Shown: positions 42,731 through 53,660, numbered from the stretch's first letter. The stretch: 64,000 nt of DNA from Tipula vernalis (GCA_958295665.1 OY282560.1:51522333-51586332), one strand, 5' to 3'. Translations and numbers: made by a program. Notes: generated by a model not told the origin, from the letters alone.

Positions 42731-42955
42731 TCATACCAGAGATGCACCAAAAGATTTGGATAACATAATATGACAATTACACTGTCCTTTACCGCCGGAA
42801 TCACAGCACCAGCCATTCATTTCAATTAGGCAGTCCACATCTTCATCTCGAATTATTGCATCAGGATTTCCCACATTTGAATCTCTGCATTTTCCAAATA
42901 GATCGCAATTCCCGAGTCTTGCTGTGCTTTCCTTATCGATAAACCACAACGGCGG
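42731..42955 (-). CDS. small Cys-rich open frame, possible terminal exon
   Basis: The 72-residue frame (reading from ~42949) has an orderly cysteine pattern: C..LFGKC, then DVDC, NGWCCDSGG, GQCNCH, and ends in a stop at 42731. The pattern suggests a secreted, disulphide-rich domain, but no signal peptide is present. No Met start is well placed, so it could be a final exon. I recognise no family. It lies between a displaced BEL tail and a solo LTR. Confidence 0.3.
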   Translation of the reverse strand, partial: PPLWFIDKESTARLGNCDLFGKCRDSNVGNPDAIIRDEDVDCLIEMNGWCCDSGGKGQCNCHIMLSKSFGASLV

Positions 42956-43167
42956 TAGCAGATTAGAAATTAAAAATTAAAAAATGTACAATAAATTTAC
43001 AAAAATTAATTTTACAAAAAACAGATTCAAGTTGACTTGAAAGTCAAAGCCAACAATTAAATTAGATTAATTTTATATTAGCTTTCAAACAAAACAAATG
43101 TAATTATTATTATTCTTTTGACATTTGTTTATTTCACAGGTTGACATTTAATAATTGTAGTAGATAT

Positions 43168-43663
43168 TGTGACGGTGACACCTAGTGTGTAATAGAATAA
43201 GTAAAACTAATAGCTCAATGTTTACTGTACTAAATGGAATTTTCCATGATAAAAATTGTTACGTAATGTTTCTACGCTATTCCAACTGGAAAAGTCGTGA
43301 ACTTTCGAGAAGCTTGGTTTGTGTATATAAAAAGGCGAACAAGATCGAATTGGATTATTAGTATTTGGAACGCGATAGTGTAAAGTTGTAAGAATAAGTA
43401 ATATTTGGAAAGCGATAGTATAAAGATTAAAAAGGAATTAAAAAGTGATTTAAAAAGTGTTGTAGTGCGATAAATAAAGTAAAAGTGATTAGTAAAATTT
43501 GAGAATAATTTATATAAAGTGATTTTGTGAATTTTGATTGATAAACTGTGTTGTAATAAATTTTGTGAAATAAATAAATTCGTTGGTGATAAATTGAATT
43601 GAGTTTGTATTATTCACAATCCAGTGATACGAACCTTGATTGAAAGGCAAAAACGTAACAATA
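43168..43663 (+). mobile_element. solo LTR with intact 4-bp target duplication
   Basis: The segment starts TGTGACGG and ends CGTAACA and is flanked on both sides by ATAT (43164-43167 and 43664-43667). Inside is a promoter-like TATATAAAAAGG at about 43325 and poly(A)-signal-like AATAAA motifs near 43470-43580. TG...CA ends, a 496-bp length and a 4-bp duplication fit a Ty3/gypsy-type LTR left by recombination between two LTRs. The parent element is not otherwise seen in the window. Confidence 0.75.
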
Positions 43664-43794
43664 TTTTATTTATTGTATTTAAATTAGTTAACTACTGTAA
43701 GCTAGATGTCACTATATATAACACATAGCAGTTAGCTCAGTTAAATTATTTTGTATTTAAGTTGGATGTCACTGTATGCAATTTTATAAATATG
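43664..43794. repeat. short region with an imperfect direct repeat
   Basis: AAGCTAGATGTCACTATA and AAGTTGGATGTCACTGTA occur ~70 bases apart. No gene. Confidence 0.4.
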
Positions 43795-45086
43795 TTGGCT
43801 TTTCCATTTGTGTCGCTGCTGCAGATGACAAAAATATTCCAGCTGATATATTTTCCAAAAACCTTGCAGACGTTTTTGAATGTTTTGCCATCTCGGAAGG
43901 CGATTATCTGGTACTTAAGTAATTCTTAATCGGGAATAGAGTATGGAGTTACACTAATCAAAAAATGGCCCGATGTAAGAGCATCGATACTGGATTCGTC
44001 TTCACGTATTGAATATAGGGGCCGGGAATTTAGCATTACCTCTATTTGGCACAATAGGGTGGCCATCTCTTCGAAAGTAAGGTGTGCATTTCTTGTCGCA
44101 ATTAACAGGCGAGTCTTTACGGATTTGACCATCGCTTCCCATAGACCTCCGAAATGAGGTGCAGCTGATGGAATGTTATGCCATTGTATACCCACATTGG
44201 ATAAATATTCTGGAATTGCATTCTTGAAGTCATTTGCCGCCAAGATTTTCGTTATCTCATCAAGTTTATATGAGCAGGAACCCCTCTTATCGTTGAAAAT
44301 CTTCTAAGCGCTGCAATAAACGCATCTGTGGTGAAGTCGCTTACCAGTTACAAATGCCCCGCCTTTGTCACCATACACACAACGACAGCGATGTAAGCCT
44401 TAAGTGGTTTCGCTCCTCTTCATCGTTTACTTACTAGTAATGGGGCCCGCATAGTCCACGCCGCATCTAATAAATGGCCTGGAAGGGTGGATTCGCTCGG
44501 CTGGTAGATTTGACATGATCTGTTAGCTTGTTTTAGCTCGTATTCGGGTACATATTACACAGTTTCGTAATATATATGGCACCATATTACTACTCTTGAT
44601 TTTCCAATACTGTTGCTTGGCTTAATCTGACGTCAACGAAGGACCACAATGGAAATTTCGATCATGAATGTGAGAGATAATCAGTTTGCCCAATTTATGA
44701 GATTTGGGTAAAAACTCTTGATGCATTTGGTTGTATGCAACATTCGCCCTCTCTAATCGTCCACCAACTCGCAGTACACCATCTGAATCTATGAATGGAC
44801 TCAATGATTAAAGTTTACTTCCTCTGGGAACACAGCCATATTTGCGAAGATGATTTAATTCAGGTTTAAATTCTTGCCCTTGAACGCATTCGAGGCATGC
44901 ATTTGTCGTTTCTCTCAGCTCTTGGACTGAAAGAACACCTGCTTTTTTTACAGAGTAATTTGTCTTCGCATTTTGAATAAACCGGAACATGCACGCCAGG
45001 ACTCTTCGCAATTTCGAGAAAGACGTCATCTCAGAAATTCGCTGCTCATTTAACCCTGTTTCAATCAGTGCATTACAGTTCGCCAA
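43795..45086 (-). pseudogene. BEL-2 integrase, fragmented
   Basis: 45086-44808 and 44804-44622 carry the region before and at the zinc module (SDGVLRVGGRLERANVAY, LIISHIHDRNFHCG). In broken frames near 44470 IRCGVDYAGPITSK holds the first Asp, and DNENLGG near 44250 is a worn version of the SDNGTNF Asp motif. In 44243-43926, APHFGGLWEAMVKSVK has the Glu. The final piece, HLQQRHKWKSQ, ends at 43795. Confidence 0.78.
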
Positions 45087-45277
45087 TGGATAGGTTTTTC
45101 GCTGTTATTGATGTAATTCGACCTCTTGTTTACTTGAAATTGGCAATTTCTCTTTCGTTTGTCGCAGCCAGATTGGCCCTTCCCACCATAATTTGGAGTT
45201 TACAAGAGCTGTGGATTGTAATCCTCTCGATGCAAGATCAGCAGGGTTTTGTCCTGACGGTACGTAGTTCTAATTAG

Positions 45278-45878
45278 CCGACGGTACACTTTCCAAGATT
45301 TCACTGGCTCTTGGCCACACAGGTTTTCCATCGTGACGGATAGTCAGATAACCATGCAAGCACGATCTGGGAGTCTGACCAGGCATACACTTTGGTTTCT
45401 TCTTTTATAACCGCTATATCACGTTTTTCAATAGCTTCGCCAGTAAAACCGCCGCACAAAGTTCAATCCTTGGTAGCATGATCTGCTTTAACGGTGCTAC
45501 TTTAGTTTTCGCTCTTTCGTCTACGATGTTAGTATGTACTTGCCCATTTTCGTCAGTTGACCTTAGGTATACTACCGCTGCATATGCTCTCTCACTCGCA
45601 TCGCAAAACCCATGCAGTACTACTTTGGTCTAATATTTAACTCGTCTCTGTATTATGATTTCTTCTAGCTTGTTCAACTCACTTCTCACTTCAGCCTATC
45701 GTCTTGCTGTTTCATCTGGTAAAAGGTCATCCCAATCAAGCTTTTTCAACCACAATCGTTGGAATATTATTTTTAATATAATCATGACTGGCGATAAAAA
45801 TCCAAGTGGATCAAAAATTTTGGAAGACTCTGACAACATCTTCCTTTTTGTAGGTACCGACTCAGCTAACCAATTCAC
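45278..45878 (-). pseudogene. BEL-2 connection and RNase H remnant
   Basis: 45878-45696 contains SESSKIFDPLGFLSPVMI and KLDWDDLLPDETARR. Lower down, in broken frames, KVVLHGFCDASERAYAAVVY (~45620-45570) keeps the catalytic Asp of RNase H, and APLKQIMLPRIELCAAVL-like sequence follows (~45500-45450). The contrast with BEL-1, where the Asp is Glu, is notable. The absence of RT upstream makes it inert. Confidence 0.72.
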
Positions 45879-45924
45879 TTTAAATGAGAACGCATCTCCA
45901 TCAATGCATTAACCATTTCCAATT

Positions 45925-46763
45925 TTAAACTAACTTCAGTTTCGGATTTAAATTCAGACGTTTCTCCAACGTGTAAAACCTCCGTAGAACAGCATTGTAA
46001 GAGTTGCCAAATTTTGGGGTGTTTTCTTTAAACTGTAATTGTACCGTGTACCTTCCGGAATCGTCTCGTGAAAACGTTGAAGCAAAGTCTTTCTCGCATG
46101 CTGTTTCATCAGGAGTGTAGTGCTGTTCCTTCCTTGGTTCGTCGAGTTCGCAAAACCGTCGAAGAGTTTCATCAATATTTGTCTCTAACTCGACTTTAAA
46201 TGTAGTCGCTAAACCATAGATATTTTCGGCACTCGTTGAAGAACCTCCTGAAATTACCCAGCCGAACATGGTGTTCTGTGCCAACAGATGACTGGATCCG
46301 CTGATATTTTGTTTGGTTGTATCCCGGATCTGCAAGCTGGAATGTAGAGGTAACTCCTTCATAAACATAAAAATCGGCACTGGGTAACTTTGGCAGTTTG
46401 TTTAATATGAATGCTTCTATATTTTCAAAGCTTCTCGAGGGTGAACTCGCGATTGAAGCTTCACTTCCATTGTGCCTTTTGTTTGCCGTCCAGAATTGGA
46501 AATTCTGGTTTCTAGTTTCTTCTTCTAAGTTGTAGTCGCTGGGCACATGACTCGGTGATGAACGACGCCTGCGAACCCGAGTCTAACAAAATACGGCATC
46601 CAATCGATTTCGCAAAGTTGTCGCAAATTGTGACTGCAGTCGGTAATAGGACACGGAAATAAGAACGCTCACTTACACTCATATTAGTCCTAATGTCACG
46701 CGGACCTTGAGTTTTACCACCACTTGTTGAGGACTGCTCACAATTCGTTGGTATCGAAGTCAC
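45925..46763 (-). pseudogene. BEL-2 protease and pol linker
   Basis: 46763-46512 contains ICDNFAKSIGCRILLDSGSQ and then ASFITESCAQRL, the intact LLDSGSQ active site of Pao proteases. A frameshift near 46530 leads into 46546-46196 (SSPSRSFENIEAFILNKLPK) and another near 46330 into 46380-45925 (LLAQNTMFGWVISGG, the protease end, and ETLRRFCELDEPRKEQ). It stops at LNPKLKLV, just where RT should begin. Confidence 0.8.
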
Positions 46764-46779
46764 TTCTTGCCTGTTCAGT

Positions 46780-47165
46780 TTTGCCTAGTGTTACAACTAC
46801 ATTTCAATTTAGACCGACAAACAAGTGAAAAGTGTGTTTGGCTTAGGCAGCTGCAGCAAGCAGCTCGCCTTTGGTCGACAGTTAGTTCCTTAAACTTTGG
46901 AACGCTATGTTCTTTTTCGCATTTGAAACATTGCTGCCTTTATTGTTAGTGAATGATCCTCTATTACTGGATGTCGTACAATTTTCCCAAGCCTGGCTAC
47001 GCGTCTGTAGAAACTTAACTAGTGCATCGAATTTCGGAAAGTCTCTTTTATTAAAATATGCCCATGCTAGTTTTGTTTCTTCGTCCAGTTTCTCTAACAG
47101 TAGGTGAAACATCCAGTTTTCTCTGAAGTGCCTACAGCTATGAAGTGGTTTAAAGCATCCAGTGT
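46780..47165 (-). pseudogene. BEL-2 Gag C-terminus and zinc fingers
   Basis: The piece 47112-46882 has LLEKLDEETKLAWAYF and FDALVKFLQTRSQAWEN, typical of the end of the BEL Gag. Directly after, in another frame, KELTVDQRRAACCSCLSQTH is the finger segment used by Pao elements (CCSCLSQTHFSLVC). The N-terminal two thirds of Gag are missing at 47165, where a gypsy remnant of opposite orientation begins. Confidence 0.75.
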
Positions 47166-47194
47166 CTTGAAGGGAGGTGCGAAGTCTGTATTTT

Positions 47195-48545
47195 GCAAGC
47201 CTTATTCAGTCCCATATATGGTGCGGAATTGAAGAAGATGACATAGGGATAGTAATTGGGCGATTCCAATTGTAGTGGTCCCTAAAAAGGACAGGAGTCT
47301 CAGAATTTGCGTCGACTTCAAGGTTTCGGTCAATAAGTGAGTGGATTTTCATTACTATCCACTTCCCAATATAGACGAAATTTTGGCGAGGCTTTCTGGA
47401 TGTAGCTGTTTTACCTAGTTGGACTTGGCTGGGGCTTATCAGCAAGTTGAAATAGCTAAATGCTCGATGTAGCTATTTACAATAAATACTCACCCTGGCT
47501 TGTTTAGATTCACGAGGCTGACTTACGAAATTTCAAGTGCTCCGACAATTTTTCAACAGTTTATGAATGAAATACACCGGGGATTAGCGAAGACGATGTG
47601 TTACCTGGACAATATCCTGATAGCCGGAGGGGATCTTAGGGAGTGTCAAACGAACGTGTCAGCTGTTTTTAAGCGACTTGTTAATTACAACGTACAACTA
47701 GTTGCAACGATGCATTGTTGAAATGCAAAACCGAGCTTAGTACAAACAGCCTGCTGTGCCATTATGACCCGAAGAAGGGGCTGTATTTGTCATATGATGC
47801 AAGTTCATTTCGTGTTGGTGCCGTTTTGAGTCAGCATAAGCAGGCACACATTTTTATTTGGTCGCTCTTTTGTTTCAGTGACGGGCCACCAGCCGTTGGT
47901 ATCGCTGTTTGATGTGAAAAAAGGGATACCAATTACCGCTGCCCATAGACTCCAATGATGAGCCATAATTCAGTTCGGATACAATTATTCGATCAAATAT
48001 TGGAAAGGAAGAGAGATGGTGACCCCGGATTCCTTATCACGTCTGCCACAAGTAGTCGAGGGAAGTGGAGATCCCTTCATTTGTTCAGTGAATGCCTTCT
48101 CAGGCGATATGTTACGAAGATGTGGCTTGATAAACAAAAGCGATGTCGAATGTGAAAAAAAAATGGCCAATGTCAAAGACCGATTCAACAATGTCACCTT
48201 TTTTTGTGCGTTAACGTGAATTGACACATGAAGCTGTTTGTATCGTTTGGAGTAGCCGAGTCATCGTTCATTGTTCAATTGCGGGGATACGTACTTAATC
48301 TGTTGAACGAAGATCATTAAAATGTGTACCAAATACTTATAACATTAATTTGTCTAAGCCATTCATAGATAATGATAAGGTATATGTTCGTCTGAATATA
48401 ACTTTTAACTGGTAGCCTGGTGTGGTCGCAAAAGTCTTAGGGTTACGACGATATACTATAAAGGTGGGGGAGCAGATTCGAGATGTTCATCAAAGTCAAA
48501 TACGACTAAGACAGTCTGGGGTTGATATAACCTATATGCCCACAG
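47195..48545 (+). mobile_element. Ty3/gypsy element 3, internally deleted
   Basis: Plus-strand pieces: WAIPIVVVPKKD (~47260), LRICVDFKVSVNK (~47300), FTxLDLAGAYQQVEIAKCSM (~47410-47470), PGLFRFTRLTYEISSAPTIF (47500), CYLDNILIAGGD (47610; the YxDD Asp pair is DN here) and RNase H LYLSYDASSFRVGAVLSQ (47785). The integrase core is missing. The element ends with GVVAKVLGLRRYTIKVGEQ and VHQSQIRLRQSG (48425-48520), the usual pol C-terminus of this lineage. It joins gypsy element 4 directly at ~48550. Confidence 0.78.
47500..47912 (+). pseudogene. gypsy-3 RT palm and RNase H start
   Basis: Two neighbouring frames encode LTYEISSAPTIFQQFMNEIH and MCYLDNILIAGG, then KTELSTNSLLCHYDPKKGLY and LSYDASSFRVGAVLSQHK. 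The second Asp of YLDD is Asn, which should abolish polymerase activity. The RNase H then loses homology after ~47850. Confidence 0.75.
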
Positions 48546-48563
48546 TTAAGTTACCGGAAAGTT

Positions 48564-49494
48564 TTGGTGATCCAATTGTACAATCAAGCCAATGGCTCAA
48601 TTATCAATACCTATGGCAACAAGTTGCTACAGGTTAATATCGGACTCAAACGCACTTTCACCCATGCTTTTATCATAGCTACGGTGAATCGTCCGATCAT
48701 TGGCGCCGATTTTCTAAGCAAATTCGGACTTCTTGTCGATCTTAAAAACAAACGGCCTATTGATTCAGCGACAAGACTGTCAATTAATGCCACAATGGTT
48801 CGCGTCGACACACCGACTCCAATCCATTTCACGATCGACAACGGCTATGGCACTCTCCTAAAGAAATTTCCTTCTTTGACAGCAGAGCCAAACTATAAAA
48901 TGCCAGTCCGTCACAACGTGGTCCATCACATTGTCACGGCAGGACATCTGCCAAGACCACGCAGGCTAGATCCCCTTCGTCCCAAAGTAGCGGCAGCACA
49001 TTTCCATTCCGTCTCCTGTCCTCTACACATGGTGAAAAAAAAAGATCAAGATTGGAGACCATGTGGTGATTATCGTAGGCTAAATATGGTCACAACACCT
49101 GACCGTTACCCGATACCCCACATTCAAAACTTCTCCATGCTTTTACATGGATGCACAATATTCTCCAAGATTAATCTAGCCAGAGCTTACCACTTAATTC
49201 CCGTCGCACCTGAAGACGTTCATAAAACGGTAATCACAATACCATTTGGCCTCTTCGAATTCAACCGAATGCCATTTTATCAACGAAGTCGTTCACGATC
49301 TTGATTTCGTTTTCGTCTACATTGACGATATTCTTGTGGCTTCACAAACTGAGGAGCAACAAAAAAAGCATCTGGAACAACTTTTCCACAAACTAACGCA
49401 GTTTGACGTGCACATCAAGAGTGCAAAATGCGTCTTTGGCGCAACCTCTCTTGATTTCCTTAGCCACAAGATCACTCCGAAATTACGCCATTAG
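48564..49494 (+). pseudogene. gypsy-4 protease end and reverse transcriptase
   Basis: The 246-residue frame has [17 protein letters not shown] (protease C-terminus), [40 protein letters not shown] and [19 protein letters not shown], up to [11 protein letters not shown]. After a short deletion and frame change (~49270), [20 protein letters not shown] gives the catalytic YIDD, followed by QFDVHIKSAKCVFG. About a dozen residues of the GLRNAAQTFQR type are missing at the junction. Confidence 0.85.
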
Positions 49495-50281
49495 GGAATT
49501 CCCAGCTCTAAACTCAATCAAACACATTCAGCGTTTTGTCGGTATGGTAAATTACTACCACCGATTCATATCAAAACTAGCTGAAACACTCGCTCCAATT
49601 CATACACACTTAGCAGACTTACTCAGAAAGCCTAAGACACCCAAGAACTTTTCTTGGCCCGACCAATGTCAACAAGCATTCTTGTCGATTAAAACTGAAT
49701 TAGCGAAAACAACACTTCTGGCACATCCACTGAGTGACTCAAAGCTCAAGAAGTGTTGGGAGCCCTTGGGATTTTTCTCAAAGAAACTCTCGGATGCAGA
49801 AAAGAAATATTCTGCATTCGATCAGGAATTACTCGCAATCTATCTGGCCGTCAAACACTTCAGATGTTTTGTTGACGGTCGGGACCTCACCATTTATATC
49901 GACCACAAGCCTCTGACTAGAGCAATTCAATCAAAAACTGAAGGTAATCCAAGGCAATCACGTCACTTGGATTACATCAGTCAATTTACAACGGACATCC
50001 AACATATTCACGGACATGACAACGTTGTCGCGGACACACTATCCCACACAGCTGACAACAAAACGGCCGGAGTCGAGACTCAAATCGACTTACAAAAAAT
50101 TGCAACCACCCAAAAAGCTGACTTAGAACTTCAGAATTTGTTTTCTGGTTCCGAACGTCATACTAGTTCATCAATGAAACTAGAGCTTTTCAAACTACCT
50201 GGCCTCGAAATCGTCTGCGAAACATCCACAGGGAACAATCGCACCCCCCCCCCACTCGCTAGCCCGAAGCATACTGCATGA
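49403..50281 (+). pseudogene. gypsy-4 RNase H and start of integrase
   Basis: The 292-residue frame has IQRFVGMVNYYHRFISKLAE and FSWPDQCQQAFLSIKTELAK. RNase H residues SAFDQELLAIYLAVKHF (Glu) and TIYIDHKPLTRAI (Asp) follow. The preceding strand with the first catalytic Asp (DAS motif) has been deleted between SDSKLKK and CWEPLGFFSKK. HIHGHDNVVADTLSHTA is the normal RNase H end. The sequence then runs to KLELFKLPGLEIVCE, the lead to integrase, and breaks at a poly-C tract. Confidence 0.82.
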
Positions 50282-51010
50282 CAAACATGTCAGCTGCAAC
50301 CATTGCCACTAAATTCGTCAACAATTACCTATCACGATACAGATCACAACTGATCAGGGAACGTAATTCGAGTCAAAACTTTTCACAGAGTTAACAAAAC
50401 TCCTCGGATTTCATCGTATACGGACAACGGCTTATCATCTACAAGCCAATGGCATGGTCGAACGCTTCCATCGGCAACTCAAAGCCGCTCTCATGGCCAG
50501 AAGCAATACAATGCATTGGAGTTCGGAAATACCAATCGTTCTACTTGGAATCCGAGCAACGGTGAAAGAAGATCTTAAGTACTCACCAGCCGAAATGGTT
50601 TACGGACAAACCATCAAGCTACCCAGTGAGTTCTTTGTCGAGAAACCTCTTTCACCTTTAACAACTAGCGGCACAGTCGTCTACCAACTGCGACAAACCA
50701 TGCAAAACCGTGTACCAAAGTAAACTCGCCAAGCAAAACATGATGACGTCTTTGTTCCGAAATCACTTAACAATTGTGATTTTGTTTTCATCAGAACTGA
50801 CAAGGTTCGCACGAGATTATCTCCTCCCTACGAAGGTCCGTATAAAGTTATACGGCGTCTTTGCAAGCATTTCATCGTATCGATTAATGATAAGAATCAA
50901 AACTTTTCAATCGATCGACTCAAGCCAGCAGATGGAATTCTCTCAGCTGATCAAACATCAGCTCCTCATATACACATTGCAAGAGAAAATCACTTGCGAG
51001 GCAGTCCTGT
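50281..51010 (+). pseudogene. gypsy-4 integrase C-terminal half
   Basis: In broken frames AYCMTNMSAATIATKFVNNY-like sequence (50285-50330) starts in the middle of the core. Then come TDNGL and QANGMVERFHRQLKAALMAR (catalytic Glu, 50440-50500) and SPAEMVYGQTIKLPSEFF. FVPKSLNNCDFVFIRTDKVR (50755-50810) and LSPPYEGPYKV precede the end of pol. The N-terminal zinc finger and first Asp are missing. Confidence 0.78.
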
Positions 51011-51287
51011 AGCGACTCGCTTATTTTATTTATACATATATTACATTCAAACATTCGTTCATATATTCGAACATTCACTCATCGACACAATTATACACCA
51101 GTCAGCTTGAACGCACCCACACTTACTCAATCGAACACACCCGCACAACAGTTATTTATAATTTACATGCCATGTTAAAAATATTGTTGCCTTTAGCGTC
51201 GTTCTTCAGATAAACATAACAATAGAAGAAAATAATATTTACATATTCAAAAACCACAGAATAACTCAAAAAACTGTCCCAGACATA

Positions 51288-52603
51288 CCACTTGATCAAA
51301 AAGTTCCCGGAATTTATTCAGAAAATTAAAAATTCATGTTTATTAATCTAAATCTATATTGTCCCCTTTAAAGTAATCCCCATCGACTGTAACACACTTA
51401 TTCCAGCGCTTGATCCAATCCTCGAAACATTTTTTATATTCGGTTTTCGGTATGTCCATCAGTGCTTCCTGCGATTTTTCCATTATTTCCTCTCGGCTTC
51501 TGAAACGCGTTCCCCGTAATGGTTTTTTAACTCGATTGAACAGAAAGAAGTCACAGGGAGCCAAATCAGGTGAGTTCGGTGGCTGTTGGATGGTATTTGT
51601 TGCATTTTTCGTCAAAAAAAATTACGAATAATGAAGGCACTGTGAGACGGTGCGTTATCATGGTGCAAAATCCACGAGTTTTCTGCCCACAATTCTGGTT
51701 TCTTTCGGCGAATTGTTTCACGCAAACGTCTTATAACGCCCAAATATTACTCTTTGTTTACCGTCTGGCCTTTTGGCAAAAATGCATGATGCACTACACC
51801 GTTGTAATCCATGAAAACCGTGAGCATTGCCTTCTTTTTTGACTGAAAACGACGTGGTTTTTTTGGTCTCGGCTCATTTGGTGAACGCCATTCACTTGCC
51901 TGATGTCAGGATTGCGTGTCGTACTCATAAACCCACGTCTCGTCTCCAGTAATGATCCTTTTGATGAATGTAGGATCGGATTCAACCTCGCAAATCATGT
52001 CTTTGCGACGTCAACACGGTCTCTTTTTTGCATGAAATTGAGGTCTTTTGGCACCAACTTTGCTGCTACACGACGGAAACCCAAATCATTAACCAAAATT
52101 TCTTGGACGGATCCATAGGCAATATTTAAGTCCTCCGCTATCTCTCTGATGGTTAATTTGCGGTTATTGACCAACATTTCTTTTACTTTATCAATGTTTT
52201 CGTCGGTTTTTGATGTCGATGGTCTGCCACTGCGTTCATCATCTTCGATTGACTCACGACCACTTTTAAACCGCTCGTGTCACTGGTAAACGACCGTTTT
52301 CTTTAGAGAATCGTTGCCGAAACCGTTTTCCAACATTTCCAACGTTCGCGCACCATTAAATCCGTTTTTTACGCTAAATTTAATACAAGTTCGTTGTTGC
52401 AAATTTAAATCCATTTCTAAAATTGTAAATAATCGCCAACAGACAAAGAGACAGATGTATTCTTGATTACGTAACTTTTGCAAATGTCAAGCTATGACGC
52501 TAAGATTTAGAGGGAATATCAACAACAGATGTACCAACTTAACAAAAAAAACAGAACTCAAATCGGAACGATGGTTATTCCGGGAACTTTTTGATCAAGG
52601 TGG
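51288..52603 (-). mobile_element. mariner transposon, near full length (1316 bp)
   Basis: The ends are inverted copies, CCACTTGATCAAAAAGTTCC on the left (one base shorter) and CCACCTTGATCAAAAAGTTC on the right, each flanked by a TA target (51286-51287 and 52604-52605). The single gene on the minus strand is a D,D34D mariner transposase with several frameshifts and stops. Length is normal for mariner. It has inserted in a gypsy LTR, so it is younger than that element. Confidence 0.92.
51343..52420 (-). pseudogene. mariner transposase, interrupted
   Basis: The N-terminus starts MDLNLQQRTCIKFSVKNGFN (52414), with helix-turn-helix segments NGARTLEMLENGFG and LTIREIAEDLNIAYGSVQEI. Catalytic motifs follow: IITGDETWVYEYD (~51950; first Asp), WILHHDNAPSHS (~51670; second Asp) and NSPDLAPCDFFLFNRVKK (51575; third Asp). 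All three Asp residues are present. Stops near 52280 and 51915 and frameshifts near 51995 and 51610 inactivate it. The product would cut and join DNA at the TIRs. Confidence 0.9.
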
Positions 52604-52720
52604 TACGTCAACAATTTTAAAACTTAAAAACAAAACTGTACACATCGGCTGCACATAACCGTCGCCAAAATAAAAGTGACATTCTTTTAAAACTCTTGCT
52701 CTTCAAATATCAAGTTGATC

Positions 52721-53660
52721 AATTCTAGTTATTCAATAAAAAAAAAAAAAATATACCAGAACAGTAAAGTTGTTGTTCAAACAAAAATTGAGTTGAAGAT
52801 TTTTGTTGAAGAGACACAAACAACATCATTTTACCATAAGTTATATTCTCACTTGCATGCATAATTGAAATTGCTTATTTTATCTTAGGCTTTAAATTCG
52901 CTAACGCTTGAAATTTGGATTTTAGAATAGAATGTAAAAGCTATGGAAAGAGATGGGAATAATGAATTATGGGTATGGAAGAATAAAACAATACTGTGAT
53001 GTTCTTTCTTCGTCTGCTCACTGAAAAAGTTGATGGTGAAATTAAGCAAAATTATTTTTGCTTTGCGCAATTTTTAAAAATCTAAATTTCTTTAAGCATG
53101 ACATCCGCTTTAATAAGGCTTCAAAAATTTGAAATGAGAAATTGTACTGGTTTCAAGTTAATTAAATTTATTAAGCTGCAGTAATACAAATATGTGGGCT
53201 TCGTTCTCTCAAGATTTCTTTCCTGAGCTTTCTCGGAAATTCCATTTTTAGCCTGGTTTTATATTGTGTTTAAATGTTACTCCATTTGATTAATAATTTC
53301 TTGTTGCTATCACTACCTAATTTTGGTTTCCAGTTAAATTTTAAACGATACTGAAAACTCTCAAAATTCCAAAAATGTGGAGGACATACATACACTAAAA
53401 TAATAATTCTATTATATTACATTCCTTACTAACAATCTTAATAATTCAACGAAATTAAAAAAAGAAAACAACAAAACCAAAGCGAATTTATCCGCAAATT
53501 CATAAAAGCACCCTTCTAAGAATTTTGCCATAAATAAGGTCACACAAAAATATTCATAATATAATTTTTATGACTTTATTAATAACGTATTATAAACAAG
53601 GGAACAATACCACCCCCTCCCCTTATATATACAAAAAAAATTATCTTATCGTTATACTTA
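52721..53660. other. no recognisable gene
   Basis: AT-rich DNA with an A run near 52738-52752. It would be intronic if the exon at 53662 belongs to a gene continuing leftwards. Confidence 0.4.

Larger units (their letters stand above)
43795..47165 (-). mobile_element. BEL/Pao element 2, RT core deleted and 3' end displaced
   Basis: Down the minus strand: Gag end (47165-46882), zinc fingers (~46900-46780), protease (46763-46512), linker (46546-45925), then an abrupt jump to the connection and RNase H region (45878-45440), integrase zinc module (44804-44622), integrase core (~44480-43926) and part of the tail (to 43795). About 250-300 codons of RT, including YVDD, are missing at 45878-45925. 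The last part of the tail is found inverted at 42295-42558. Most domains are frameshifted. Confidence 0.85.
48550..51010 (+). mobile_element. Ty3/gypsy element 4 (same family as the 55.6-59.0 kb element), defective
   Basis: The element begins in the middle of protease (48564; [16 protein letters not shown]) and continues through RT, RNase H and integrase C-terminus to a 3' LTR start at 51008. Small and large deletions are visible: ~12 codons after FNRMPF in RT, the first Asp strand of RNase H, and the zinc finger plus first half of the integrase core (at ~50250-50280, beside a poly-C run). Gag and the 5' LTR are lost; the left end is fused to gypsy element 3. Confidence 0.85.
51008..52720 (+). 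repeat. 3' LTR of gypsy-4, split by mariner
   Basis: Starts TGTAGCGACTCGC right after a GAGGCAGTCC purine-rich stretch. The same start (TGTAGCGACTC) is seen in the LTR of the related element at 58971. The first part runs 51008-51287; sequence continues after the mariner from 52606. The right end of the LTR is not certain. Confidence 0.6.
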
